Source: an uncultured Bizionia sp. (GTDB lineage: Bacteria > Bacteroidota > Bacteroidia > Flavobacteriales > Flavobacteriaceae). From it: DNA of 64,000 nt. The notes below the pieces were generated by a model. That model was not told where the DNA came from, did no database searches, and saw nothing but the letters and a program-made list of their open reading frames with translations. The position numbers and the translations under genes are program-made. Position 1 is the stretch's first letter. Each line of letters opens with the position of its first letter. Below, piece after piece: positions 46,622-55,349 of the stretch. The stretch is taken from the NCBI GenBank assembly GCA_947496215.1, contig CANMCF010000009.1:62001-126000 (forward strand), in the 5' to 3' direction.

Positions 46622-47963
46622 AGACTACGTCATAACGCTTCAGAATGAAATGGATTGGCTTCAAAATGTCATCAACCAAGCCATAAGCACCTATTTACAA
46701 CATGAAGGCGAACAACCACATTGGACTGAAATTCCAGTACCCGATCTCGAAGATGTCGATTCCCCATATGCCAATACCATAAAGAAATGGCAACTCGACA
46801 AGTACCAAAGGCTGGCATTGGCATTGGCATTGGCTCCACATATACGCCCAGAGGCCTTGGATATCTTTTTCGGTCAAAACAAGATCTATGATAGGGGCTT
46901 TACAGAGTTTGGAGGCATTGTGGACAAAGAACACAGTGGTTTTCTACCCACTGGACAAACATTATTGTTTATGATGGCTTCTACAGAACCTGAACAAAGA
47001 ATAGAGGTGTTCAACTTATTTGACCGTTCAAGCATCCTAATAAAGGAACAAGTATTATCTCTTGGAGACACAGAAGGTCACATCCCAAAATACAATGGCG
47101 TCTTGACCTTTAGCAATAGGTGGCTTCATTACTTCATCACTGGTGAAAAACCCAAGATAGAACATGGGATTTCTTTTCCAGCTAAAAAAATAACGACACA
47201 TTTGGAATGGGAAGATGTTGTATTGAATGACACCATAATGGATCAGGTATTGGAATTGAATGCCTGGCTCGAACATGGAGACACATTGATGCAGGACTGG
47301 GGATTGTTCAAAAAAATAAAACCTGGCTATAGATCATTGTTCTATGGGCCACCAGGAACAGGAAAGACATTGACGGTCTCATTGTTGGGAAAGGCATCCA
47401 ATAGAGAAGTCTACAGAGTCGATCTCTCCATGATAGTATCCAAATACATAGGAGAGACAGAAAAAAACTTGTCTCGAATATTTGACATCGCACAATACAA
47501 GGATTGGATTCTATTCTTCGATGAAGCCGATGCATTGTTTGGCAAACGAACGGAGGCAAATTCATCCAATGACAGACATGCCAATCAACAAACCGCCTAC
47601 TTGCTACAACGCATAGAGGATTTCCCAGGAGTCATCATTTTGGCTTCAAACCTGAAGGCAAACATGGATGATGCCTTTACGAGACGTTTCCAATCAATGA
47701 TCCATTTTACAATGCCTAGACCTGAAGAACGATACGAATTATGGAAGAATGCCTTTTCTGGTACTTGCACGCTTCACCCAGACATTGATTTATGGAAAAT
47801 AGCGGAAGATTATGAATTGGCGGGTGGAGCCATCATCAACATATTAAGATACTGTGCATTGGCCACCATCAAGAGGAATGACACCGTCGTAACGAAACAG
47901 GAACTATTGTCCGGACTTAGAAAGGAATTCAAAAAGGAAAACAAGACCATTAAGGCTTTTTAA
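46611..47963 (+). CDS. AAA+ ATPase (Afp15-like)
   Basis: The 450-aa ATPase is typical of eCIS loci and is thought to aid particle assembly or cargo loading. The Walker A motif is GPPGTGKT (residues 246-253), Walker B FFDEADALFGKR (Asp304, Glu305), and an arginine-finger region reads DDAFTRRFQ. The N-terminal 200 residues are family-specific and lack known motifs. Its start lies inside the end of the gasdermin-like gene. Confidence 0.93.
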   Translation: MGIKDYVITLQNEMDWLQNVINQAISTYLQHEGEQPHWTEIPVPDLEDVDSPYANTIKKWQLDKYQRLALALALAPHIRPEALDIFFGQNKIYDRGFTEFGGIVDKEHSGFLPTGQTLLFMMASTEPEQRIEVFNLFDRSSILIKEQVLSLGDTEGHIPKYNGVLTFSNRWLHYFITGEKPKIEHGISFPAKKITTHLEWEDVVLNDTIMDQVLELNAWLEHGDTLMQDWGLFKKIKPGYRSLFYGPPGTGKTLTVSLLGKASNREVYRVDLSMIVSKYIGETEKNLSRIFDIAQYKDWILFFDEADALFGKRTEANSSNDRHANQQTAYLLQRIEDFPGVIILASNLKANMDDAFTRRFQSMIHFTMPRPEERYELWKNAFSGTCTLHPDIDLWKIAEDYELAGGAIINILRYCALATIKRNDTVVTKQELLSGLRKEFKKENKTIKAF

Positions 47964-47995
47964 CAATAGATCAAAACTCAACAATTTCAAATAAC

Positions 47996-48514
47996 ATGGG
48001 TGCCAAATCAAATATAATAGACTCCAAAAAAAACAATGCATTGCATTATTTGACTTTGGTCATGGGGTCTTGGAAAAAAGACATCCCAGAAAATCAACGA
48101 AATGTCATCATTGCCAATGCATTGAACCATTGTTCCTATAAAGACCATTTAAAAGTCGTTGGGTATTTAATTACAAACAGACGTGTGTTTTTAATTCTAA
48201 AGGATCGAAAAGAAAGTATAGATGAAATACTGTTTATTCTTTATGAACAAGTACTTCTGGGAATCTACGAATATGAGAAGGTGGTCAAGAAGTACTCTTC
48301 AAGAGAGCTACCAACCCCAAAAGGCCATGACCATCTTTTTGAAATATATCCATTTTACAACTATTACATCAGAAGACTAATTACCGGAGGAAAAATAAGA
48401 CTCCCATATTATGACCCCCATTTGGCAAGATTGGAAGCTCAGATACACAATTATGATTTCTGTTCGGCAATTGATTACTCTGGTGCAAAGGGGCCGGTTG
48501 TGGTTCATTTATAA
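47996..48514 (+). CDS. RAYT/Y1-transposase-fold-like protein lacking HUH histidines
   Basis: The 172-aa protein contains VVGYLITNRRVFLILKD (residues 54-70), which aligns without gaps to the VhAYVIMPNHVHLLI core of REP-associated tyrosine transposases. The two metal-binding histidines are replaced by Arg63 and Phe65. Upstream NVIIANALNH and downstream helix fit the same fold. It is therefore probably a catalytically dead relative with a structural or nucleic-acid-binding role in the eCIS cluster, not a mobile element. Function unknown. Confidence 0.5.
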   Translation: MGAKSNIIDSKKNNALHYLTLVMGSWKKDIPENQRNVIIANALNHCSYKDHLKVVGYLITNRRVFLILKDRKESIDEILFILYEQVLLGIYEYEKVVKKYSSRELPTPKGHDHLFEIYPFYNYYIRRLITGGKIRLPYYDPHLARLEAQIHNYDFCSAIDYSGAKGPVVVHL

Positions 48515-48531
48515 AAAAAGCAGTGACGACC

Positions 48532-50352
48532 ATGGAATATAAGCGAAAAGATAGAAAACACGATACAGCCAATACGATACAACAAAAAAGGAAGGCAGAA
48601 AACAACACCCTCCGTCTTGAGGACAATCGTCCTGAAGCGACAATTCAACAAAAACAGGTTGACAACATGAACAAACAAGACTCACAACAACCTGTTCAAA
48701 AAAAGAAAAACAACACTGGCCTACCCGATAATCTAAAGTCTGGAATCGAGAGTCTTTCCGGTCACACCATGGACGATGTAAAGGTGCATTACAACTCCTC
48801 CAAGCCAGCACAACTAAGTGCACATGCCTATGCACAAGGCACCAACATACATTTGAGTTCGGGACAAGAAAGGCACTTGCCTCACGAGGCCTGGCACGTG
48901 GTGCAACAAAAGCAAGGAAGAGTAAGACCAACCATGCAAATGAATGACAAGCACATAAATGATGACAACGGTTTGGAAAATGAGGCAGACATCATGGGTG
49001 CAAAGGCCTTGCAATTGAAAAGCCATGATTCGGCAACAACAAAGACAGTTTCGAATTCACCCATCGTACAACGTAAAAAATGGTGGGAATTTTGGAAAAA
49101 AGAGGAAGAACCTGATCCGTATTCACATCTTTCAGAAAGTGATCAAAGACTGGCAAGAATGGGAGATCGCATCAATAGAGCAGAATATGGACACAATCGC
49201 AACAAAAATGTAATAGGGGGCTCCAGTTTCAACCATGCCACTTCTGATGATATGTACAGAAATGCACGCCTTGGGCAACAATATCATGAACGCTCTGGTC
49301 AAGCAACCGAAACACCAACAAGTAAGACCGTAGCAGAAAAAGTAGGTTTGGGTAGTAGTATCGTTTCCAAAACGGGAACCATCTTGACACAAGCTGGGCA
49401 AATTGCAGGAAACGATTCTATTGGAACAGCAGGACGAATCACTGGAGCAGTTGGTGCAACCGCTGGAGTTGGAGCATCCTTGTTGGATGCTGGATTGGGA
49501 ATCCATGACATTGCCACTTCAAAAGAGAAAAAGAAAGACAAGGCCATAAAAAGCATAGATGTATTGGGTGCTTTAGCAAATGCCTCCAATGCTGGAGCTA
49601 GTGGGGTTTCTCAAATCGCAGGCCTTGTAGGTTCCAGTACGGGGACAGCAGCAACACTCGCCGGAAAAATTGCCGCACCGGCAGCCATTGCCAAAGGTGG
49701 AGCCGATGTGGTTTCTGGTCTCGCAACTGGAGGGCTAGCACACTATCGAAGCAATAAACTTGCAAAAATTGAAAATGATGGATTTAGAAACGATGGCATT
49801 GCCCGCTTTGCAAAAGAAAATCAATGGACCAAGGCCAAGGCCAATTATGGAAAAGCTGCAGGTGGTGCTTTGGGAATAGCCGGTGGAGCTACCTTGCTTG
49901 CTGCAGGATTGTCAAATCCAGTTGGATGGGGACTATTGGTGGGTGCAGGTCTTGTTGGTGCAGGACTAGCTGGCTACAAGATGATAAAAAAACATCAACA
50001 AGGAAAGCAATTGGATAAATCTGAATATAAGGATCAACTGTATAAAGGAGGCATAAATGTTCCAACCGATGAAGAAATGGGTAAAGGTGGCTGGAGTGAT
50101 ATCTTCAAAACCAAATCTATGCGCAGACGAGATATGGTAAGAGGTCAAATAGGGATGAAATTGGCAGAAAACGAATCCAAAACCGGCTTTTATGATACGC
50201 CAGATGGAGAATTAAGCGACATCGGAGAACACCTAGGCGTGAAAAAACACAAAGGAGAAGGCATCAGCCTAATGGATGACTTGGAATCTGGAGGTAGAGA
50301 AGAAGATAAAATGAAAAGAGCAAAAGCCTATGCCAAAGGGTTAGACTATTGA
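48532..50352 (+). CDS. DUF4157 (eCIS core) protein with Gly-rich hydrophobic C-terminus, putative effector
   Basis: The 606-aa protein has the cargo leader (DNRPEATIQQKQ, DNRPEA at residues 31-36) and a DUF4157 domain (GLPDNLKSGIESLSGHTMDD) with a HEAWH motif at 118-122, zincin-like HExxH. The domain ends near GLENEADIMGAKAL. The C-terminal 350 residues carry Gly/Ala-rich hydrophobic stretches at about 284-326, 367-405 and 444-482, suggesting membrane insertion. DUF4157 is a hallmark of eCIS-exported toxins. An upstream GTG three codons earlier is possible, but ATG is preferred. Confidence 0.88.
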   Translation: MEYKRKDRKHDTANTIQQKRKAENNTLRLEDNRPEATIQQKQVDNMNKQDSQQPVQKKKNNTGLPDNLKSGIESLSGHTMDDVKVHYNSSKPAQLSAHAYAQGTNIHLSSGQERHLPHEAWHVVQQKQGRVRPTMQMNDKHINDDNGLENEADIMGAKALQLKSHDSATTKTVSNSPIVQRKKWWEFWKKEEEPDPYSHLSESDQRLARMGDRINRAEYGHNRNKNVIGGSSFNHATSDDMYRNARLGQQYHERSGQATETPTSKTVAEKVGLGSSIVSKTGTILTQAGQIAGNDSIGTAGRITGAVGATAGVGASLLDAGLGIHDIATSKEKKKDKAIKSIDVLGALANASNAGASGVSQIAGLVGSSTGTAATLAGKIAAPAAIAKGGADVVSGLATGGLAHYRSNKLAKIENDGFRNDGIARFAKENQWTKAKANYGKAAGGALGIAGGATLLAAGLSNPVGWGLLVGAGLVGAGLAGYKMIKKHQQGKQLDKSEYKDQLYKGGINVPTDEEMGKGGWSDIFKTKSMRRRDMVRGQIGMKLAENESKTGFYDTPDGELSDIGEHLGVKKHKGEGISLMDDLESGGREEDKMKRAKAYAKGLDY

Positions 50353-50374
50353 TTAATTTAAAAACAAAAAGACC

Positions 50375-50896
50375 ATGAGCATTGACCATTCAAAACAGTT
50401 GGAAGCATTTTCCGAAGCTCTGATGAAAGAAGGATTTTCTGTAAACATCATAGAAAAATCCGAAGAAAGGCCTTACGAAACAGTATTGGTTTTCCTAACA
50501 CAAGAAAATCACCCCGCAGGAGGATTACAATTGGAATTGTCCTTTATACCAAATATGGAAGAACAACTCGCAGGTCTATCATTGTTGCAATGTTTTGTTG
50601 ACGTGTCCAATACATCAATTGACAACTTGGAATTGGAAAAAGCTGTAACCACTGTCAATCAATCCATTCCATTGGTTGGTTTTGGTATTTTGGCCAAACC
50701 AACAATGTTATGCTTTAGACACACATTAATGCTTCTTCCTAAAATGGAAGACAACATTCCACTGGTAATCCAAACGACTTGGCTCATCAGTTATCTATTA
50801 GAAGTATTCGAAGACAACTTGACACAAATCGCAGAAGAAAAAACAACTATTGCAGAAGCATTTGATGGACATCCATTTGCACATCTTCTAGTATGA
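50375..50896 (+). CDS. Putative cargo chaperone or immunity-like protein
   Basis: The 173-aa acidic protein has no signal peptide. It has an alpha/beta pattern (KQLEAFSEALMKEGFSVNII, strand YETVLVFLT, strand TMLCFRHTLML, C-terminal long helix) that resembles YbjN/type III secretion chaperone folds. Placed between two leader-bearing effectors, it probably binds one of them, either as loading chaperone or as immunity protein. The family assignment is tentative. Confidence 0.5.
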   Translation: MSIDHSKQLEAFSEALMKEGFSVNIIEKSEERPYETVLVFLTQENHPAGGLQLELSFIPNMEEQLAGLSLLQCFVDVSNTSIDNLELEKAVTTVNQSIPLVGFGILAKPTMLCFRHTLMLLPKMEDNIPLVIQTTWLISYLLEVFEDNLTQIAEEKTTIAEAFDGHPFAHLLV

Positions 50897-50941
50897 GACA
50901 TAGAGTAACAAGCATAAGTCCCATTTGAAAAAAGCCAAGAT

Positions 50942-52156
50942 ATGTTCGAACAAAGAAAGAATACCAATGAGGATAAAAGCAAAGCCGCGGCCAATGTCAT
51001 CATTCAGAGGAAAAACAATGAAAAAAGCAAAGCATCGATAACAGACAATCGTCCTGTGACACAATTGAAACGAGTACTCATCAACGGAGTCTTGACCAAT
51101 GTCCCAGATGATTATGTTGTACAACCATCACAAGGCAGAAGGTTGGATGGAGCCATTGGAGAGCCTCAAACTAACCCTGAAAACAATCTGGAACGTAACA
51201 AAGAGGTAAGAAGGCTTTCCTACGAAGCTGCTCTTCTTCGACAACAACAAGCTAGAGAAAGAGGAATGCCAAGAATAAAGCAAGAAAGAGAAAGTGATGA
51301 AAGCTTCCATAATCAACTTATACTGACAGGAAATAGCAAAGCCATCTACGATCGTATGGGGCCTTTTGAAAAATGGCGCGAACACATAGATGGAAGACAT
51401 CAACAGCATGGTAGAGAAGTCTACACAAAGGCCCTACATGGTAAAGACCCGGATCCCGACTACAACAAGAACATGTTAGAAGCTGATCGATCCATAAGCA
51501 ATACTTTTGGTCGTAGATTCAATGCAAGAGATTTCCATGAAGCACACAAAGCTACGTTTTCCGACCCCACCGAATTTGGAACTCACTTTAGGAAGGGGCC
51601 ATTGGACATCAATTATCGTGGTTTCAAATCTCCAATTGACAAGTTACGCTTGGAACATCGTGAAGATCCACTTATAGACTCTTTCAACACCCCTAATATA
51701 GAAACCCCAAATCACACAGTAAAGCTTGCAGATCCAACCAAACACCCATCAGAAATGGTTCAAGACATCTTGAACCAGCATTATGAAAACATTGGTTTGG
51801 CAGAAAGTTCGGATGATAAATTCCAAGCCATAGCAAAAACGCACAAGAATCTTGAAAACCTACATCCATATGTGGATCACAACTCAAGGGTAAATCGACT
51901 AGTATTAAATCGATTGCTGGCAGAACAAGGAATGGCTCCCGCAATTTTGGAAAACCCATTGGATGTCCATCATTCGGATATGGAAACTTGGAGTGACTCC
52001 ATCAAATCTGGACAGGAAAAATGGCTAAGTCATGTACGGAGACTAGGTGATCAAACTGATGAATGGCAAGAATTAAACAAAAGGTCATCAATGGCTAAAA
52101 GATTTTCTCCTTCTATTTCCCATGAGGAGATTATTAATGAATTCATGAGAAAATAA
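50942..52156 (+). CDS. Leader-bearing eCIS effector with divergent Fic domain
   Basis: The 404-aa protein begins with a disordered, lysine-rich leader including DNRPVTQLKRV (DNRPVT at residues 35-40), shared with two other cargo candidates in the cluster. Its C-terminal third holds LHPYVDHNSRVNR (His308, Asp312, Asn314, Arg316, Arg319). This matches the Fic motif HxFx[D/E]GN[G/K]RxxR except that the Phe is Tyr and both Gly are His and Ser. The preceding AIAKTHKNLEN and following LVLNRLLAEQGM also fit Fic helices. Fic proteins usually transfer AMP or other phosphate groups to target proteins. No inhibitory motif is seen. Confidence 0.7.
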   Translation: MFEQRKNTNEDKSKAAANVIIQRKNNEKSKASITDNRPVTQLKRVLINGVLTNVPDDYVVQPSQGRRLDGAIGEPQTNPENNLERNKEVRRLSYEAALLRQQQARERGMPRIKQERESDESFHNQLILTGNSKAIYDRMGPFEKWREHIDGRHQQHGREVYTKALHGKDPDPDYNKNMLEADRSISNTFGRRFNARDFHEAHKATFSDPTEFGTHFRKGPLDINYRGFKSPIDKLRLEHREDPLIDSFNTPNIETPNHTVKLADPTKHPSEMVQDILNQHYENIGLAESSDDKFQAIAKTHKNLENLHPYVDHNSRVNRLVLNRLLAEQGMAPAILENPLDVHHSDMETWSDSIKSGQEKWLSHVRRLGDQTDEWQELNKRSSMAKRFSPSISHEEIINEFMRK

Positions 52157-52344
52157 CCTAAAAAACAGAATGAATAAAAAAAAGATCTATCAACCATAAA
52201 GTCTTGCGACACTTTAATACTCAATGCTTTCACCTCAAAAGACTACAAACCCCATAGGGATTAGGACTATAAATATCTGATAAATAACATTGTAGACTAC
52301 ATTTCGAAACCCTATTTTTGAATATTGAAACCAATTAACCAACT

Positions 52345-53151
52345 GTGGAAACATTAGAAATATTCGGGTATACTTGTGCCTTGGTCATAGGTATATCTCT
52401 AGGTTTAATAGGAGGAGGAGGCTCTATTCTTGCTGTTCCAGTATTGGCCTATCTATTCTCCGTAAATGAAAAGGTAGCTACAGCTTATTCTTTGTTCATT
52501 GTTGGAGCCAGTGCACTTGTCGGTGGTATAAAACTTCATTTCAAGGGTTATGTGGATTGGAGAACCGCCATTGTATTTGGCATACCTGCCATTATGGGAG
52601 TCACATTGGTTAGATATCATGTGGTACCTTCACTTCCTAATGTCCTTTTCAATGTTGGTGATTTTGAATTTACGAGGCGCATGGCCATGTTTGGCTTGTT
52701 TGCTGCTCTTATGATACCTGCCGCATTTTCAATGCTGAGGGAACGAAAGGAAAAACCGACGGAGGGGACGGTAAAATACAACTATCCTTTGATTTTAATA
52801 GAAGGCTTGATCGTTGGAGGCGTAACGGGGTTGATAGGTGCTGGAGGTGGTTTCTTGATAATTCCAGCATTGGTGATATTGGCCAATGTAAAAATGAAAG
52901 TGGCTATTGCCACCTCACTGATAATCATCGCATTCAAATCCTTGCTTGGTTTCTTTTTAGGCGATGCCTTGACGATGCCCATAGATTGGTCCTTTTTAAT
53001 GGTCTTTACCAGTCTTTCCTTCATTGGCATATTTGCTGGAAGTTATTTGAGCAATTTCATTGATGGTAAAAAACTAAAAAAAGGATTCGGTTACTTCGTT
53101 TTCGTGATGGCCATATTCATATTCTATATGGAATTCTTCATCAAACCCTAG
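52345..53151 (+). CDS. TauE/SafE family sulfite exporter-type permease
   Basis: The 268-aa integral membrane protein has about eight helices in two repeats, each with a Gly-rich signature (GLIGGGGSILAVP near residues 20-32; GLIGAGGGFLIIP near 160). Family members export sulfite or organosulfonates; the substrate here is unknown. It starts at GTG. It ends two bases before the convergent methyltransferase gene, with no terminator between. Confidence 0.9.
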   Translation: METLEIFGYTCALVIGISLGLIGGGGSILAVPVLAYLFSVNEKVATAYSLFIVGASALVGGIKLHFKGYVDWRTAIVFGIPAIMGVTLVRYHVVPSLPNVLFNVGDFEFTRRMAMFGLFAALMIPAAFSMLRERKEKPTEGTVKYNYPLILIEGLIVGGVTGLIGAGGGFLIIPALVILANVKMKVAIATSLIIIAFKSLLGFFLGDALTMPIDWSFLMVFTSLSFIGIFAGSYLSNFIDGKKLKKGFGYFVFVMAIFIFYMEFFIKP

Positions 53152-53153
53152 GC

Positions 53154-53753
53154 TTACCGTTTTTTAAGCATAAGTGTTGTCATACATCTCATTTCCTCCA
53201 CGTTTGTTGTCTTTATGGGTTCCATGAATTCTAAATCATATGCATCTAAAAGTTTATTTAAAATAGGCTTGGTCAATAGAAGGCGGTCACTTCCATCTGG
53301 CAACCTATAAACTCCATTCGCTATTTTCATTATTTTTTCTTCGATCCCAAAACTAGAGGTCATCCTGATGAACAATGTACCATTCGGTTTCAAAACACGC
53401 ATCAATTCCGAAAACATCTCAAAAAAATGAGATTCATTTTTGGCAAAATGCAATACAGCATTGCAAATCACATGATGAAACATTCCTGATTCAAAAGGCA
53501 AAGCCTCTATCGAGGCTACAAGAAAATGATCCTTTCTCATGTCATAATTCTCTTTCACGTATTGTATATGGGATTCATTGTCATCCACTCCAAACACCAG
53601 ATACAAATTATCATAAAACCATTTTAAGTTTCTCCCCATACCACAACCTGCATCAAGGATGCTTTCTTTTCTCTCATAGCATCCTTTTAAAATTTGATCC
53701 AACAAGTAAATGTCAATATGTTCAATTTGTTTCCTTAAGGTTTTGATCGGCAT
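53154..53753 (-). CDS. Class I SAM-dependent methyltransferase
   Basis: The 199-aa protein has the Rossmann motif I ILDAGCGMG (residues 32-40), the acidic VFGVDDNESH strand, and NAVLHFAKNE and LMRVLKPNGTLFIRM (motifs IV and post). It matches the methyltransf_11/25 class (small-molecule type). The substrate is not apparent. Confidence 0.88.
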   Translation of the reverse strand: MPIKTLRKQIEHIDIYLLDQILKGCYERKESILDAGCGMGRNLKWFYDNLYLVFGVDDNESHIQYVKENYDMRKDHFLVASIEALPFESGMFHHVICNAVLHFAKNESHFFEMFSELMRVLKPNGTLFIRMTSSFGIEEKIMKIANGVYRLPDGSDRLLLTKPILNKLLDAYDLEFMEPIKTTNVEEMRCMTTLMLKKR

Positions 53754-54009
53754 AATTTCTATGTTATGGATATTGTAGTGTGTCTTTTTTTCCCTGTGAC
53801 CAAATTACAAAATCTACTTCAATCACACCTTTCAGAAGTGTGATCTTTTTAGTTTCAAAACATCAATTGAAACCCTATGAAAACCCTATGTCTGGGGCTC
53901 TTTTCTTATGATAGAACAATTTTTAAGCAAGCCAACTTAAAGTGAATATAAATTGGCTTTTATTTGTGTCTTTGTCATGAATTTCATCAGTTATTTTCTT
54001 ATTATGAAT

Positions 54010-54017
54010 TAACTTTG
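54010..54017 (+). promoter_or_regulatory. cydA: Candidate -7 box (TAACTTTG) for cydAB
   Basis: TAACTTTG matches TAnnTTTG and lies 28 bases before the cydA ATG. A clear -33 TTTG is not seen at the usual spacing. Confidence 0.45.
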
Positions 54018-54044
54018 CATAGTTTAATTTAAGACTGGTATAGT

Positions 54045-55346
54045 ATGGAAAATTTAGATGCAGCAAGACTTCAAATGGCATTCACACTTATTTTCCACAT
54101 TGTATTCGCCTCCATAGGTATGGTAATGCCATTTTTTATGGTCGTTTCCCACAAGAAGTGGTTAAACACACGAAACCCAATCTATTTGACCTTGACCAAG
54201 TCATGGCAAAAAGGAGTAGCCATATTCTTTGTGACCGGAGCTGTTTCTGGTACAGCCCTATCTTTTGAATTGGGGTTGCTATGGCCCGAATTCATGAAGC
54301 ATGCTGGTCCTATAATAGGCATGCCTTTTTCCTTGGAAGGAGCTGCCTTTTTTATTGAAGCCATAGCCTTAGGCTTCTATCTCTATGGATGGAAGAACCT
54401 TCCTGAAAAATTTCATTGGTTTACCGGGCTCATTGTAGGTGTGGCAGGAGTAGCCTCTGGAATTCTTGTCGTCTCTGCCAATGGCTGGATGAATGCTCCT
54501 ACTGGATTTGATTACATCAATGGGGAATTTTTGAACATAGACCCCATAAAGGCATTGCTAAACCCTGCTTGGTTTACACAAGCCTTGCATATGACTCTAG
54601 CTGCCTTTACTGCTACTGGATTCGCGGTTGCAGGTATACATGCCTTCCAAGTCTATAGAAAAAGACAGACAGAACTACATAAAAAGGCTTTTAAGATCGC
54701 CATAACATTCGGAGCAATAGCTGCTCTTCTACAACCTTTGAGTGGTGATTTGTCTGCCAAAGACATAGCAAAACGTCAACCTGTAAAGTTAGCTGCAATG
54801 GAAGCTCATTATGAAACCCAGAATGGCGCCCCTTTGTACATAGGAGGAATAATAGATGAAGACACACAGGAAGTGAGTTATAAAATTGAAATTCCGAACG
54901 CTTTGTCTTTTTTGGCATTCGGGGATTTCGATGCGGAAGTCAAAGGGCTTAATGACTTTCCTGAAGATGAACGACCAAATGTAGCCATCGTGCATTATGC
55001 TTTTCAAATAATGGTAGGTCTTGGTTCCTTGCTCTTGGTTGCAGGTATTTTCTTCTTCATCAGTTTGAAAAAGAAGAAATGGAAAAGAAATTCACGTTAT
55101 TGGTTGTTGTTCACCTTATTGGCTCCAATGGGCTTTATTGCACTGGAAGCTGGATGGATAGTTACAGAAGTTGGTAGGCAACCTTGGATCATTCATAAGA
55201 TAATGAAGACAAAGGACGCCGTGACTCCAATGCCAGGAATGGTATATAGCTTCTATATGTATGTCATCATATATTCGATACTTACCATTGCTGTAACATG
55301 GCTTATGATTAGACAAATAAAAGCACTAAACAACTCAAAAAACTAA
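54045..55346 (+). CDS. cydA: Cytochrome bd ubiquinol oxidase subunit I
   Basis: CydA binds the three haems and quinol in the high-affinity terminal oxidase. The 433-aa protein has the first helix with His18 (LIFHIVFASIGM, b595 ligand region) and the GRQPW signature (residues 377-381). The Q-loop is short, as in many Bacteroidota. It starts a two-gene operon with cydB, three bases away. Expected for an organism living at low oxygen at least sometimes. Confidence 0.97.
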   Translation: MENLDAARLQMAFTLIFHIVFASIGMVMPFFMVVSHKKWLNTRNPIYLTLTKSWQKGVAIFFVTGAVSGTALSFELGLLWPEFMKHAGPIIGMPFSLEGAAFFIEAIALGFYLYGWKNLPEKFHWFTGLIVGVAGVASGILVVSANGWMNAPTGFDYINGEFLNIDPIKALLNPAWFTQALHMTLAAFTATGFAVAGIHAFQVYRKRQTELHKKAFKIAITFGAIAALLQPLSGDLSAKDIAKRQPVKLAAMEAHYETQNGAPLYIGGIIDEDTQEVSYKIEIPNALSFLAFGDFDAEVKGLNDFPEDERPNVAIVHYAFQIMVGLGSLLLVAGIFFFISLKKKKWKRNSRYWLLFTLLAPMGFIALEAGWIVTEVGRQPWIIHKIMKTKDAVTPMPGMVYSFYMYVIIYSILTIAVTWLMIRQIKALNNSKN

Positions 55347-55349
55347 ACT

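Larger units (their letters stand above)
21828..52156 (+). other. Extracellular contractile injection system (eCIS) gene cluster
   Basis: All genes from 21828 to 52156 are on the plus strand, mostly overlapping or within 100 bases. The recognisable parts match an Afp/PVC/MAC-type particle: DUF4255 cap, sheath, tubes, DUF5908, LysM-like tube protein, spike, PAAR tip, gp25, Afp11, Afp12, tape measure, AAA+ ATPase and DUF4157 cargo. There is a single sheath gene, and no obvious fibre gene or T6SS membrane-complex gene, so it is an eCIS rather than a T6SS or a prophage. Confidence 0.95.

Noticed and set aside
47996-48514. Active IS200/RAYT transposase
   Set aside because: The core segment resembles RAYT proteins, but both HUH histidines are replaced and no element ends flank it, so no mobile element is called.
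48883-48897. Active metalloprotease in the DUF4157 protein
   Set aside because: HEAWH matches HExxH, but DUF4157 proteins are not shown to be proteases by sequence alone, so activity is not claimed.
52197-52216. Weak TAAAGT...ACTTTA hairpin after the Fic-like gene
   Set aside because: Six base pairs, no T-run; not enough to call a terminator for the eCIS cluster.
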